Source: Paenibacillus sp. YN15 (GTDB lineage Bacteria > Bacillota > Bacilli > Paenibacillales > NBRC-103111). From it: a stretch of 64,000 nucleotides of DNA. Every line of letters begins with the position of its first letter. Positions within the stretch are counted from its first letter, which is position 1. A model generated the notes under the pieces. It saw nothing but the letters and a program-made list of their open reading frames with translations, was not told where the DNA came from and did not search any database. This document shows positions 9,925 to 18,893 of the stretch, in pieces. The stretch spans positions 1 through 64,000 of the forward strand of contig NZ_QMFA01000019.1 in NCBI RefSeq assembly GCF_003285005.1, given 5' to 3'. The position numbers were made by a program, and so were the translations under genes.

Positions 9925-12300
9925 CTATGGCTTTTTGGAGGTCTGCGGCGTCGGTGTCGGCGTGGGCGTGGATGTGGCGGCGGTGGACGCCTTCTTGGCC
10001 GGCGGGGTGGGAGTCGCGGACGACTTGGCTTTCCCGCTGGGAGAAGGCGATGGACTCTCCGTGCCTTCCGGCACAGCCGCATCCGATCCCGGCTTCAAGG
10101 TGAGCAGCAGCTCGCGGTTATTCTCGTCCCCCGTCACCGTCTGCCCCACCACATAACCCTCTCCTTCCGTCTTGCACTTCAGTCCCGTTAACGAGCAGAC
10201 CTCCAGCGCATCGCGCAGGGACTTGCCGGCAAGGTTGGGGATATTGGCCGTCTCCTCCTCCTGGGTCATCAGATAAACCCGCTGGGTGCTGGAGATTTTT
10301 GTATCCGGCAAAGGAATTTGCTTCAGCACATCCCCGCCGGAGCCGATCACCTCCGCTTTGAGCCCGGACTGGCTCAATGTGGTTTTGGCGGCCGAAATGG
10401 CCATCCCCACCACATCGGGCACAGGCGAGAGAGTCTCCATCTTGGCCATTTGGGCCGCGCTGGCTTCGGAAGTTACCCCCAGGTAGCTCAGAGACTGGGA
10501 AATAATCTCCTTGAACGCCGGAGACGCCACCTCGCCCCCCAGATGATAATCCTTCTGCAAATCAGGCACGTCGGCGACGATGACCACCACAATCTTGGGG
10601 TCCTCCACCGGCGCGAAGCCGGCGAAGGTAATCAGCCACTTCCCGTCGGCATACCCCTTTTCCCCGGGAAGCACGATATTGGCGGTGCCGGTTTTGCCGG
10701 CGATCCGGTAGCCGTCGATATACGCTCTCCAGCCGGTTCCGCCCATCTCCCGGTTGGCCACCACCTGCTCCAGGTCCAGCCCCACTTCCTTGGCGGTGGC
10801 TTCGGAAACCACCTGACGCACTATGGTGGGGGCGTTCACCTGAATCGGCTCCTTGGTGACCGGGTCAAGGATCTCTTTAATGATGTACGGCTTCATCAGC
10901 TTGCCGCCGTTGGCGATGGCCCCGTAAGAGGCCAACTGCTGGAGGGCGGTAGTAGTCAGGCCTTGCCCGTAGGTGGAGGTGGCAAACTCCGATTTATACT
11001 TCATTCTGACCACACCGGCCGCCTCTCCCGGCAGATCGATGCCGGTGGGGACGCCGAAGCCGAAATCGGCAATGTACTTGGACAGCTTCTGCGTGCCCAG
11101 CTTCTCAATGCCCAGCTTGACAAAGGCCACGTTACTGGAGCGGAGCAGACCTTCCATATAAGAAATTTTGCCCCAGCCGACGGTATTGTGGTCATGCAGC
11201 CGGCGGTCATCCACAACGATGCTGCCGGACTGGTACGTTTCATTGGGATTAAACAGCTTTTCCTCCACCGCTCCCGCCAAGGGGATCAGCTTGAAGGTGG
11301 AGCCGGGCTCATACGCATAGGACACCGCATTGTTGTTGTATACGGCGGGGTTTGAGGCAGCCTCCCAATATTTGTTGGGGTTGTAATCCGGCATGTTGGC
11401 CATGGCCAGGATTTCCCCGGTTTTGGGATTGGCGGCGATGGCCGTGACTCCCCGGGGATTCCACTTCTCATACACCTGGCGGATGGCATTTTCCACATAA
11501 TACTGGATGGTCTGATCCAGAGTCAGAACCACATTTTTCCCGTTGATGGGGGCGGTATAGGACATTTTGCCGTTGGGAATTTCCACTCCCTTGCGGTCGC
11601 TCTCCTTTTCCAGCTTGCCCGGGGTGCCTTCAAGCAGATCGTTCAGGGAGGATTCCAGCCCGTATCCGCCGGGCTTCCCCCACTTGTCCATGTATCCCAA
11701 TACATGGGAGGCCAGGTTATTGAAGGGATAAGCCCGCCGCTCCGTCTCGGTGAGGTAAACCCCCACATCCTTGGTATCCAGCTTTTTGCCTTCGGTTTCC
11801 TTGTTCCGCAGCTCGATCTTGGCCTTGAGCTGTTCGATCACCGCGTCTACCTTTTCCTTGGTTTCCGAGTCGATCTTGTAGCCCTCGCTCTGCACTTCCA
11901 CAGAGATCATCATTTCTTCGCTGTTGGGTCTTTTGCGGGTAGCCATCTCGTAGATTTTGCTCTCCAGCTTGGCCACTGCCGCAGGATCATCGCTTGACGC
12001 CAACGCGGCCGACAGCCCTTGGGAAATATCCCGTTCCAGCCCCTTCGTCTTGATCACCTGGGGATTCAGCGTGACGATGTACGCAATCCCGTCCTCGGCC
12101 AGAACCTTGCCGTTGCGGTCGGTGATGGTTCCCCGCTCCGCCGGAATGGTCCTGGACTCCTGCCATTTTTTCTCCGCTTTTGCCATCAGCCATTCATGGT
12201 CAACAACCTGCACCCAATAAATCTTGACAATCAGTCCAAGAAAAAAAAGGGTAAAAAACAGGCCGATAACCAATGAACGGCTACGCGTTAGCTTCTCCAT
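9925..12300 (-). CDS. pbpB: Class B penicillin-binding protein 2B with two PASTA domains and a Pro/Thr-rich tail
   Basis: Septal transpeptidase. An N-terminal anchor (about 9-31) is followed by the pedestal domain and the transpeptidase domain with STFK at 334-337, SSN at 388-390 and KTGT at 535-538. Two PASTA domains lie at about 625-742. The last 45 residues are a low-complexity Ser/Pro/Thr/Lys tail with SPSPSPS and TPTPTPTP runs, longer than usual and probably an extracellular disordered wall-spanning segment. The SpoVD paralogue directly downstream suggests the classical duplication. It lies between ftsL and spoVD. Confidence 0.93.
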   Translation of the reverse strand: MEKLTRSRSLVIGLFFTLFFLGLIVKIYWVQVVDHEWLMAKAEKKWQESRTIPAERGTITDRNGKVLAEDGIAYIVTLNPQVIKTKGLERDISQGLSAALASSDDPAAVAKLESKIYEMATRKRPNSEEMMISVEVQSEGYKIDSETKEKVDAVIEQLKAKIELRNKETEGKKLDTKDVGVYLTETERRAYPFNNLASHVLGYMDKWGKPGGYGLESSLNDLLEGTPGKLEKESDRKGVEIPNGKMSYTAPINGKNVVLTLDQTIQYYVENAIRQVYEKWNPRGVTAIAANPKTGEILAMANMPDYNPNKYWEAASNPAVYNNNAVSYAYEPGSTFKLIPLAGAVEEKLFNPNETYQSGSIVVDDRRLHDHNTVGWGKISYMEGLLRSSNVAFVKLGIEKLGTQKLSKYIADFGFGVPTGIDLPGEAAGVVRMKYKSEFATSTYGQGLTTTALQQLASYGAIANGGKLMKPYIIKEILDPVTKEPIQVNAPTIVRQVVSEATAKEVGLDLEQVVANREMGGTGWRAYIDGYRIAGKTGTANIVLPGEKGYADGKWLITFAGFAPVEDPKIVVVIVADVPDLQKDYHLGGEVASPAFKEIISQSLSYLGVTSEASAAQMAKMETLSPVPDVVGMAISAAKTTLSQSGLKAEVIGSGGDVLKQIPLPDTKISSTQRVYLMTQEEETANIPNLAGKSLRDALEVCSLTGLKCKTEGEGYVVGQTVTGDENNRELLLTLKPGSDAAVPEGTESPSPSPSGKAKSSATPTPPAKKASTAATSTPTPTPTPQTSKKP

Positions 12301-12349
12301 GTTTTCACCCTGCTTTATTCATATGTAGTTGGAACATCCGGATACGGCA

Positions 12350-12766
12350 TTACGGCTTGGCCGCAACCGGCCCGCCCTCCCGGGCTTTCACTTCAACCGG
12401 CACACGAACGAAATCCGCTTCGGGAATCTGCACCAGACCCTTTTGGGCCGCTTCATCCAGGTACTGGGAGGGGTCCATCATCCTCGACAGCTTCTCCTTC
12501 AGAGCATTGTTATCCGCTTCCAGCCTGGAAATCTCCTTTTCCACATTTTGAATCCGGGTGTTCATCTGATAGATTTGCGCATACCGCCAAATGACCACCC
12601 CCGCCACCAGCGCACAAAGCAGCACCGTAAACAAATACAGGAGCTTTTCCTGTGTCGGAAGGCGGCTTGTGCGGTATACCACCCTGCGGGTTTCCTTGAT
12701 TTTAACACGTTCCGGGGAGGGTTGTCTCTCCTCGACTGCCAAATTCCCACGTATGTAAGCTGCCAT
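12350..12766 (-). CDS. ftsL: Cell division protein FtsL
   Basis: Small bitopic division protein of 138 residues: a basic cytoplasmic N terminus, one membrane segment (about 40-60), and an extracellular coiled coil with heptad-like spacing (about 63-97) of the kind that pairs with DivIC/FtsB. FtsL proteins are poorly conserved; the call rests on topology, size and the exact position between rsmH and pbpB. The start ATG follows GAAGGATG. Confidence 0.88.
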   Translation of the reverse strand: MAAYIRGNLAVEERQPSPERVKIKETRRVVYRTSRLPTQEKLLYLFTVLLCALVAGVVIWRYAQIYQMNTRIQNVEKEISRLEADNNALKEKLSRMMDPSQYLDEAAQKGLVQIPEADFVRVPVEVKAREGGPVAAKP

Positions 12767-12858
12767 TTTTACACATCCTTCACCAGGTTCTCACTCGATC
12801 ATTTCAATCCACAGACCGCTGTTGCAAGGGCGACACTTGATCTATGCGACAGACGACT

Positions 12859-13815
12859 TTATCCCAGCTTTTCGGCAATGCGCAGCTTGGAGGACCTGGC
12901 TCTCTGGTTTATTTCCAGCTCATTGTCCCCCGGCACGATTGGCTTCCTGTTCACCAGCCGCAGGGTGGATTTCCGGCCGCATACGCAGACGGGGAAATCC
13001 GGCGGGCAGGTGCATGACTCAATATGTCCGGCGAAGGCCTGCTTGACAATCCGGTCCTCCAGGGAATGGAAGGTAATAACCGAGATTCTTCCTCCCGGCT
13101 TGAGACATTCAATCCCCTGCTCCAGCACATCCTCCAGCGCTCCCAGCTCATCGTTGACAGCAATGCGGATGGCCTGAAAGCTCCGTTTGGCCGGATGCCC
13201 GCCGGTCCGCCTGGCTGCCGCGGGAATGCCCTCCTTGATCAGCTCGGCCAATTGGCCGGTAGTTTCAATAGGGGCCTTCTCCCGGGCCTTGACGATAACG
13301 GAGGCAATTCTTCTGGCGAATTTCTCCTCGCCGTATTCGAACAGAATCCTCGCCAGCTCCCCTTCCGGCCATTCATTCACCAGCTTCCGGGCCGTCAGGG
13401 AGGCGGTTTGGTCCATCCGCATGTCCAGCTCCGCATCCTGATGGTAGCTGAAGCCGCGATCCGCTTCGTCCAATTGGGGCGAGGACACCCCCAAATCCAG
13501 CAGGATGCCGTCCACCTGCGGCACACCCTCCGGGGACAGGGGAACTCCCGCCTTCTCCAAAGCTTGCCGGATATAGCGGAAATTGGTTTTCACCAAGGTC
13601 ACCCTGTCGCCGAAGGGCAAGAGCTTCTCCCCGGCAAAAGCCAACGCCGCATCATCCTGGTCCAGGCCAATCAACCGGCCCTGCGGACCCAATTGCGCGG
13701 CGATCCGCTCGCTGTGGCCCGCCCCGCCAAGGGTGCAATCCACATAAATGCCGTCCGGCTTAACTGCAAGCCCCTCCACAGCCTCTTCCTTCAAAACCGT
13801 AATATGATGAAACAA
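12859..13815 (-). CDS. rsmH: 16S rRNA (cytosine-1402-N4)-methyltransferase RsmH
   Basis: SAM-dependent enzyme that N4-methylates C1402 in the 16S decoding centre. It has the family N terminus [14 protein letters not shown], the SAM motif [12 protein letters not shown], and the later [12 protein letters not shown] and [13 protein letters not shown]. An ATG at 13860 opens the frame, but its first codons run through the mraZ 3' end and contain the GGGAGG site. A TTG at 13815, nine bases after GGGAGG, gives the standard MFHHITVL start and a 318-residue protein, so I place the start there. Confidence 0.93.
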   Translation of the reverse strand: MFHHITVLKEEAVEGLAVKPDGIYVDCTLGGAGHSERIAAQLGPQGRLIGLDQDDAALAFAGEKLLPFGDRVTLVKTNFRYIRQALEKAGVPLSPEGVPQVDGILLDLGVSSPQLDEADRGFSYHQDAELDMRMDQTASLTARKLVNEWPEGELARILFEYGEEKFARRIASVIVKAREKAPIETTGQLAELIKEGIPAAARRTGGHPAKRSFQAIRIAVNDELGALEDVLEQGIECLKPGGRISVITFHSLEDRIVKQAFAGHIESCTCPPDFPVCVCGRKSTLRLVNRKPIVPGDNELEINQRARSSKLRIAEKLG

Positions 13816-13843
13816 ATGTGTGAACCTCCCTGGAAATCCGAAA

Positions 13844-14275
13844 TCAGAAGTTGAAGTCAATCAGCGTTTCCGCTATCTCGTTGAACGAATCCTGGGAGGC
13901 CTGGGAATAGCTCTCCCATTCCGCCTTGCTCCAGATTTCAATTTTTCCCGAAACGCCGATGATGACGCAATCTTTCTCCAATTGTGCATGGTTTATGAGA
14001 TTATTGGGTATATTTACCCTTCCCTGTTTATCCAGCTCACATTCGGTGGCCCCGGAAAAAAACATCCGGCTGAAGGCTCTGGCCTCCGCCTTCATCATGG
14101 GCAGCGCCTTCAGCTTCTGCTCCAGAACTTTCCACTCCTCCATGGGATAAACAAACAGACATTTGTCCAGGCCTCTCGTCACGACAAAGGTAGGGGCAAG
14201 CTCATCGCGGAATTTGGAGGGGATGGTAAGCCGGCCTTTTTCGTCGATGGCATGCTGGTATTCCCCCATAAACAT
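13844..14275 (-). CDS. mraZ: Transcriptional regulator MraZ
   Basis: Ring-forming AbrB-like DNA-binding protein that autoregulates the dcw cluster. Two SpoVT/AbrB-type halves are visible: [20 protein letters not shown] near the N terminus and [18 protein letters not shown] in the second half, each with the family D-x-K/Q-G-R motif. A longer frame opening at 14320 reads through the operator repeats and is not used. ATG 14275, a few bases after GGGGGCGG, gives 143 residues, the usual size. It is the first gene of the dcw cluster. Confidence 0.95.
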   Translation of the reverse strand: MFMGEYQHAIDEKGRLTIPSKFRDELAPTFVVTRGLDKCLFVYPMEEWKVLEQKLKALPMMKAEARAFSRMFFSGATECELDKQGRVNIPNNLINHAQLEKDCVIIGVSGKIEIWSKAEWESYSQASQDSFNEIAETLIDFNF

Positions 14276-14282
14276 AATTCCG

Positions 14283-14320
14283 CCCCCTTTATCCCCACTT
14301 TGCCCCACTTTCCACCACAC
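14283..14320 (-). promoter_or_regulatory. MraZ operator: 10-bp-spaced TGGGG repeats
   Basis: On the minus strand the region reads as TGGTG, TGGGG, TGGGG and GGGGG pentamers, each separated by five bases, immediately before mraZ. This matches the TGGGN-N5 direct-repeat operator established for MraZ in E. coli. The last repeat overlaps the mraZ ribosome-binding site, so MraZ binding could affect both initiation and the leader. No clear sigma-A promoter was found just upstream. Confidence 0.82.
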
Positions 14321-14348
14321 CTTTTAAAGAGTTCTCCACATGTGCAAA

Positions 14349-14374
14349 AAATCCTGCTGATGGCAGCAGGATTT
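14349..14374 (-). terminator. Rho-independent terminator between the DUF4349 gene and mraZ
   Basis: An 11-bp perfect stem with a 4-base loop is followed on the minus strand by TTTTTTG. It ends the DUF4349 transcript and separates it from the dcw cluster. A run of A residues on the other side makes it potentially bidirectional. Confidence 0.88.
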
Positions 14375-14444
14375 CAAAAAAAGATTTCATGATTTTCGCT
14401 AAAAGTCAACCAATTGCGGCAAAGTTTAAATGGATTTTAGAAAA

Positions 14445-15554
14445 TTATGTCGTTTTGTCGGGAGAATCCTCATCTTCTTCAGGCTCCACAGTAGGAAACG
14501 GATCATTCTTCGGGGGCAAGCTGCCCCTATACGCCTGCATGTTCCGAGTATATTCCTCCGCACGCGCGATCCGCTTCTCCCGGTTTCTTCTGTAACCTAT
14601 CCACAGGGGAACACCGATCACCAGGCCAACGGCTGCGATGGGGATAAATCCGGCGATAAATACCAGCAAACCTTGCCCGAAGCCTACCAGGAAACCCAGG
14701 GAAGAAAGCATGGCATCCCGGGAGCGTCCGAATACGGAATCCGACTTGCTGATATCCAGAGAGCTGCCGGGCTGATAAAGGCGGATTTCCACTGTGGAAA
14801 AAGCCACATTCTGGTCGATGTAGCGCATCCGTCCCTTCATTTTTTCAATGGCTTCCTGAATCTTGGCCAGCTCGTTGGTGTATTGCACCAGCTCGTCTGT
14901 GCGGGTGGCCTTCTGCATAAATTCCAGATAACGGGCCTCCACCACTTGTTTGGCTTTCAGTTGGGCCTCCAGATCCACATATTCCTCCGAAAAATCCTGG
15001 GCCTGAACATTGCGCTGAATGGCCTCATTGGGGATCTTCTCCAGCTCCTTCAGGAAGGTGGAGAAGCCTGCGGACGGAATCTTCAGGACGAAGTTCCCGC
15101 CTTCCTCCCGGCTGGTACTGTTCTCCGAGAACTGGAGGATATACCCTCCCGACAGCGTGACCAGGTTGCGGATTTCCGCCTGGGCCTCTGCATAGCTCTT
15201 CACCTTCATGGTCAGATTGGCCTTATACACCAGCTTGCGGTTCAAGCCTTCCTGGTCCGTGCCCATTCCGGAGAAGCCTGCACCCTGCTGCTCCCCTACG
15301 CCGCTGTCCTGGCTGCCTGCGCCTGACTGGGCGGTTGGCTGTGAGGCGGGCGCGGCGTTACTGCTGCCCTTCGCCTCCGACTGCTGCGAGGTTTGGGTTG
15401 CTTCCATCTTGTCTTTTACAGTAAGGTTCAAATCCGCCGCCGCGCCGCTTTCATTGCTTAGCGAAGAGGATGACTTATCCGCCGCCGCGGAGCAGCCTGC
15501 CAATGCCAGCGCCGCCGCCAGCCACACCGCTAAAATCCTTTTCCCCCATTTCAT
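14445..15554 (-). CDS. DUF4349 membrane-anchored lipoprotein
   Basis: A 369-residue exported protein of unknown function. A lipobox (LALAGC, Cys at about 21) follows the N-terminal hydrophobic stretch. Next come a Ser/Ala/Gln-rich linker (to about 100), a DUF4349 domain with coiled-coil character (about 105-260), a C-terminal transmembrane segment (about 285-315), and a basic/acidic cytoplasmic tail. With a lipid anchor at one end and a membrane segment at the other, the central domain must lie outside the membrane. The family signature EYVDLEAQLKAKQ is visible. It sits between a MITE-like element and the mraZ terminator and is probably monocistronic. Confidence 0.85.
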   Translation of the reverse strand: MKWGKRILAVWLAAALALAGCSAAADKSSSSLSNESGAAADLNLTVKDKMEATQTSQQSEAKGSSNAAPASQPTAQSGAGSQDSGVGEQQGAGFSGMGTDQEGLNRKLVYKANLTMKVKSYAEAQAEIRNLVTLSGGYILQFSENSTSREEGGNFVLKIPSAGFSTFLKELEKIPNEAIQRNVQAQDFSEEYVDLEAQLKAKQVVEARYLEFMQKATRTDELVQYTNELAKIQEAIEKMKGRMRYIDQNVAFSTVEIRLYQPGSSLDISKSDSVFGRSRDAMLSSLGFLVGFGQGLLVFIAGFIPIAAVGLVIGVPLWIGYRRNREKRIARAEEYTRNMQAYRGSLPPKNDPFPTVEPEEDEDSPDKTT

Positions 15555-15606
15555 GTCCGATTCCCCCTGTGTTTTTGGTCAGATTCACTGATCTGCGGAG
15601 CCTTGT

Positions 15607-15836
15607 AGGAGTCTGTTCGACGGTGTTGCGCAAGCAAATAAATATTCATTGGATTTCATTCCTTGCCGGGAAAGCAGTGCCTTGGATGCTCAAACAGTTT
15701 TTGTCGGCCTTGATTTTATTTTGAATGTTTAAGGTGTCAAAGCCGCCAAAAAAACTCGCCCTCAAGTCACTCTTTCCCTCCCAGTCATTCCATCATAAAT
15801 ATTTATTCGCTCGTTACTTTCGTCGGACAGACTCCT
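15607..15836. mobile_element. MITE-like, nearly palindromic 230-bp element
   Basis: The two ends are inverted repeats: the first 16 bases (AGGAGTCTGTTCGACG) match the last 16 with one difference. Complementarity continues inward through AAATAAATATT, GGGAAAG and a T-rich AGTTTTT...GGC...TTGA block, leaving a loop of about 23 bases near 15714-15736. No ORF lies inside. The flanks show no clear target duplication. It fills most of the 357-bp gap upstream of the DUF4349 gene, where it may influence that promoter. The rest of the gap shows nothing recognisable. Confidence 0.75.
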
Positions 15837-15911
15837 GGATGTCGGCATTATGCGGCTCCGATACCCCTCAAACGCAGCTTGCAGGGAAATTGTTGCAACA
15901 GGCCCGGCGCA

Positions 15912-18041
15912 TCATCTTTTCAGGCTGCCATCCAGAGCGCCGAAGGCCAAACCGACTCCCCGGACAAATTTATTTTTCAGGGACAAATAGAAGAAAATAT
16001 CGAGCACCACGAAAATGCCGTACATGAGGAAGACTCTGCTTTTCAGATAGGCGGAATACACAGTGAAGTTAAGGGCGGTGGTGATCAGGAACAATCCCAA
16101 CAAACCGCCGATGATCATCGGGGCAAAAAAGATAATGGCCAGATGGGTCCGCAGATAAGCCCTGTACTCCGCCGCAGTCAGTCCGATCTTCATCAACAGC
16201 GCGGCCTGCTCCTTCTCCTCGTCGATGTCGGTAGCCACTTTATAGTACAGAACGATGCTGGAGGAAAGCAGGAACAGCACGCCCAGGAACGATAAGGCAA
16301 ACAGCAAAAATCCGTTGATCCGGAAGACAATGGTTTGCCGCTCCGCCTTATAGACCGGACGCAGAGCCTCCGCATCGTTGCGGTCGATCAGAGCTTCCCC
16401 TGCGCGCTCGACAAACCTGGTATCGGGATTTGTCCAAAGGGAGGAATCCGCCTGATTTTTTTCCCGCAGCGCATCCAGCATGGCCGCAAAAATACGGTCC
16501 CCATCCCCAGCCTTCAGATTAAAAAGATAGACGGTATCCCGCTGGGCCCGGAGCTTGGCATACACCGAATCATTCACGATATTGGCCATGGCGCCCTTGA
16601 ACTCTTCATCCCCGTAAGAATTGATAAAGCCGGCGTACATCGCCGTTGTTTTGCCGCGCTCAAACACCAGCCTCTCCGCATCCCCCAGCCCGGAGAGAAA
16701 TTCGTCCATGGAAACGGGATTTCTCCGGAAAGCTTCAGCCCGGTTTATCCCTTCCTCCCACGGCTCAACGGCAATGACCGTATCATAGCCGATCGGCTCC
16801 TCCACCTGCCCTTTTACATTGTACACAATGACCAGCTCATCCTGCGCAAGCTCCAGGGATAGTCCCGTATGACGGTTAAATTCCGATTCGCTGATTAACA
16901 GGCTCGTCCTGTGGTGAACCAAACCGTTGGCCGTATTCCGGTAATTCACATTGTGGATAAACTCCAGTGCGCTGAAGGAAGCAAGGGTTCCGCCGTTATC
17001 CGCTACAATAGTCTGCAATTCCTGGCCGGTAATACGGTTGATGCCGCCGCTTGCCTCCACCATATAATCGTAAGGCACATATTCGCCGATTGTTTTCCTG
17101 GAGAAGCTGTAGAAGGTCAGGCCAAATCCCATAAAAACCATGGCCAATGTGATGAGGAGCGTAACCAGATAAAGCGAAACCTTGTAGGCGTTAAACCGGT
17201 GGGACAGATTGGTCAAAATCAAAATATGCCGGTTGTAAAGGGAAGGAAACCGCTTCAGCAGCATTCTTACGCCATCCATGCAGAAGGCCAGCACAAAAAA
17301 GAGCGCGCCAAAGATCCCGAATACCAGAACCATGTAGCCTGCCATGGGGTTGTTCTCGATAAATCCTTGGACCGGACCGTCTCCACCGGCTATGACAGCA
17401 TGATAAATCCACAGCGACACGCTGAAAATGACGATTGCCAAACAGCCCACAACCGGATGGGGCTTGGAAATTCCCTTGGTGCTTGCAGCCTTGGCGATTT
17501 GAACAATCGATAATTTCCGCAAAAACCGTCCGGTAAACACTACGTTGCTTGAGAATACAAACAGGAACACGCCCAGACTCAGCAGGAAGGTTTTGTAGCT
17601 GATGGAATAAATCTCATTGGACACGGCAAGTATTCTGCCCAGAATCAAATAGAACAGCCGGGACAAGAGCATTCCCGACAGCAGCCCGGTTATGGCCGAG
17701 CCTGCCACAATAACCAGGTTCTCCAGACGGATCATCCGGCTCAGATCCCGGGTGGTCATGCCCAGAGTGAGATACAGGCCAAACTCTCTGCCGCGGCTCT
17801 TGACGAAATAAATGCCGGTGTAGCTCACAAAAACCACGGAAAAGATGACAATGGCATAGGCAGCGGCATCGATATAGGATTTGGCGATCCGCATGGCCGG
17901 GTCCTGCGCCAGAATGTCATTGAACAGCAGGCTGCCGTATAAAAACAACACCGCCACAACGAAGCTGTTGACGAACAGATAGGACAAAAACCGCTTGAGA
18001 TTATGCTTCAGGTTCTGCAGGATAATATGCCGGAACGTCAC
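15912..18041 (-). CDS. BceB-like ABC transporter permease (FtsX family)
   Basis: A 709-residue permease with about ten membrane segments and one long extracellular domain (roughly residues 310-560) between the seventh and eighth segments. This is the topology of BceB-type transporters that sense and relieve cell-wall-active peptide antibiotics. Two FtsX-like membrane halves flank the loop; the VKSRGREFGLYLTLG segment is typical. It overlaps the upstream ATPase gene by four bases and belongs to one operon with the kinase and regulator. The antibiotic recognised cannot be inferred. No terminator was found after it. Confidence 0.9.
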   Translation of the reverse strand: MTFRHIILQNLKHNLKRFLSYLFVNSFVVAVLFLYGSLLFNDILAQDPAMRIAKSYIDAAAYAIVIFSVVFVSYTGIYFVKSRGREFGLYLTLGMTTRDLSRMIRLENLVIVAGSAITGLLSGMLLSRLFYLILGRILAVSNEIYSISYKTFLLSLGVFLFVFSSNVVFTGRFLRKLSIVQIAKAASTKGISKPHPVVGCLAIVIFSVSLWIYHAVIAGGDGPVQGFIENNPMAGYMVLVFGIFGALFFVLAFCMDGVRMLLKRFPSLYNRHILILTNLSHRFNAYKVSLYLVTLLITLAMVFMGFGLTFYSFSRKTIGEYVPYDYMVEASGGINRITGQELQTIVADNGGTLASFSALEFIHNVNYRNTANGLVHHRTSLLISESEFNRHTGLSLELAQDELVIVYNVKGQVEEPIGYDTVIAVEPWEEGINRAEAFRRNPVSMDEFLSGLGDAERLVFERGKTTAMYAGFINSYGDEEFKGAMANIVNDSVYAKLRAQRDTVYLFNLKAGDGDRIFAAMLDALREKNQADSSLWTNPDTRFVERAGEALIDRNDAEALRPVYKAERQTIVFRINGFLLFALSFLGVLFLLSSSIVLYYKVATDIDEEKEQAALLMKIGLTAAEYRAYLRTHLAIIFFAPMIIGGLLGLFLITTALNFTVYSAYLKSRVFLMYGIFVVLDIFFYLSLKNKFVRGVGLAFGALDGSLKR

Positions 18042-18799
18042 CGGGAATCGCCTCCCATGACGCTTAATACCTCCAGGATTTTGTCAAAAAAGGCTTTCCG
18101 GTCCCCCGCCCGCCGGATTTGCGCGCTGACCTGGCCGTCCTTGATAAAGACAATCCGTTTGCAATAGGATGCGGCAAAGGCATCATGCGTCACCATCAAA
18201 ATGGTGCAGTCCTTTTGTTCGTTCATCCGGGTCAGCATGTCCATTACATCTGCCGATGACTTGGAATCCAAATTGCCGGTGGGTTCGTCGGCGAAGCAAA
18301 CCGCCGGGTCGGCGGCAAGGGCCCGGGCAGCGGCAGCCCGCTGCTTCTGCCCGCCCGAAGCATGGTATTGGTACTTTCCGGCCAGCTCAGCAATGCCGAA
18401 AAAGGCCATCAGCTCGTCCACCCGCCCTTCAATCTCCCGGGGCGTTTTTTTGTCCAGAATTAAGGGCAGGGCAATATTCTCCTTCAGCGTCAGGCTCTCC
18501 AGCAGATTGAAATCCTGAAAAATATAGCCTGTCCGCTGACGGCGAAACAAGGCCAGCTCATCCGGCTTCATGGCGGCGAGATTGCGCCCCTCAATCCTGA
18601 CCGATCCTGCGGTTGCAGTATCCACGCCGGACAAAATATTGAGCAGGGTTGTTTTTCCGCTGCCGCTGGGCCCCATCACGCCGATAAACTCGCCCTTTTG
18701 GGCGGTCAGGCTGATGCCGTCCAACGCCGTAACCTCTTTGGCCCCCTTGAAAGAACGGTAAATCTTCGTCAAATTTTCAATCTCGATAATATCGCTCAT
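18038..18799 (-). CDS. BceA-like ABC transporter ATPase
   Basis: ATPase partner of the FtsX-type permease. Walker A is GPSGSGKTT, the Q-loop lies in YIFQDFNLL, and Walker B is CFADEPTGNLD with the H-loop in VTHD. The signature reads ASGGQKQR rather than the usual LSGGQ, an alanine substitution at the first position. The first ATG (18814) lies before a GGAGG that sits eight bases upstream of the second ATG (18799), so the second is the likely start, giving 253 residues. Confidence 0.92.
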   Translation of the reverse strand: MSDIIEIENLTKIYRSFKGAKEVTALDGISLTAQKGEFIGVMGPSGSGKTTLLNILSGVDTATAGSVRIEGRNLAAMKPDELALFRRQRTGYIFQDFNLLESLTLKENIALPLILDKKTPREIEGRVDELMAFFGIAELAGKYQYHASGGQKQRAAAARALAADPAVCFADEPTGNLDSKSSADVMDMLTRMNEQKDCTILMVTHDAFAASYCKRIVFIKDGQVSAQIRRAGDRKAFFDKILEVLSVMGGDSR

Positions 18800-18860
18800 A
18801 GGTTCATCCTCCATTCTTCCTACATCGTAGAGGATAGGGGGCCGCCGGGGAATCGAATTG

Positions 18861-18881
18861 CCTTACGGCAAGCTTACCGTT
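18861..18881 (-). promoter_or_regulatory. Possible regulator site upstream of the BceA-like gene
   Basis: Between the kinase and the ATPase genes, the minus strand carries two adjacent 11-base units, CGGTAAGCTTG and CCGTAAGGCAA. This is the usual position of the BceR operator, but the sequence is not a clear match to the described BceR consensus. A weak TACGAT -10-like element follows nearer the ATPase gene. Confidence 0.3.
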
Positions 18882-18893
18882 TTGCAAGGTTTC

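Noticed and set aside
14404-14409. TTGACT as the -35 of an mraZ promoter
   Set aside because: Its best -10 partner is poor, and any transcript from it would pass through the terminator hairpin at 14349-14374 before mraZ.
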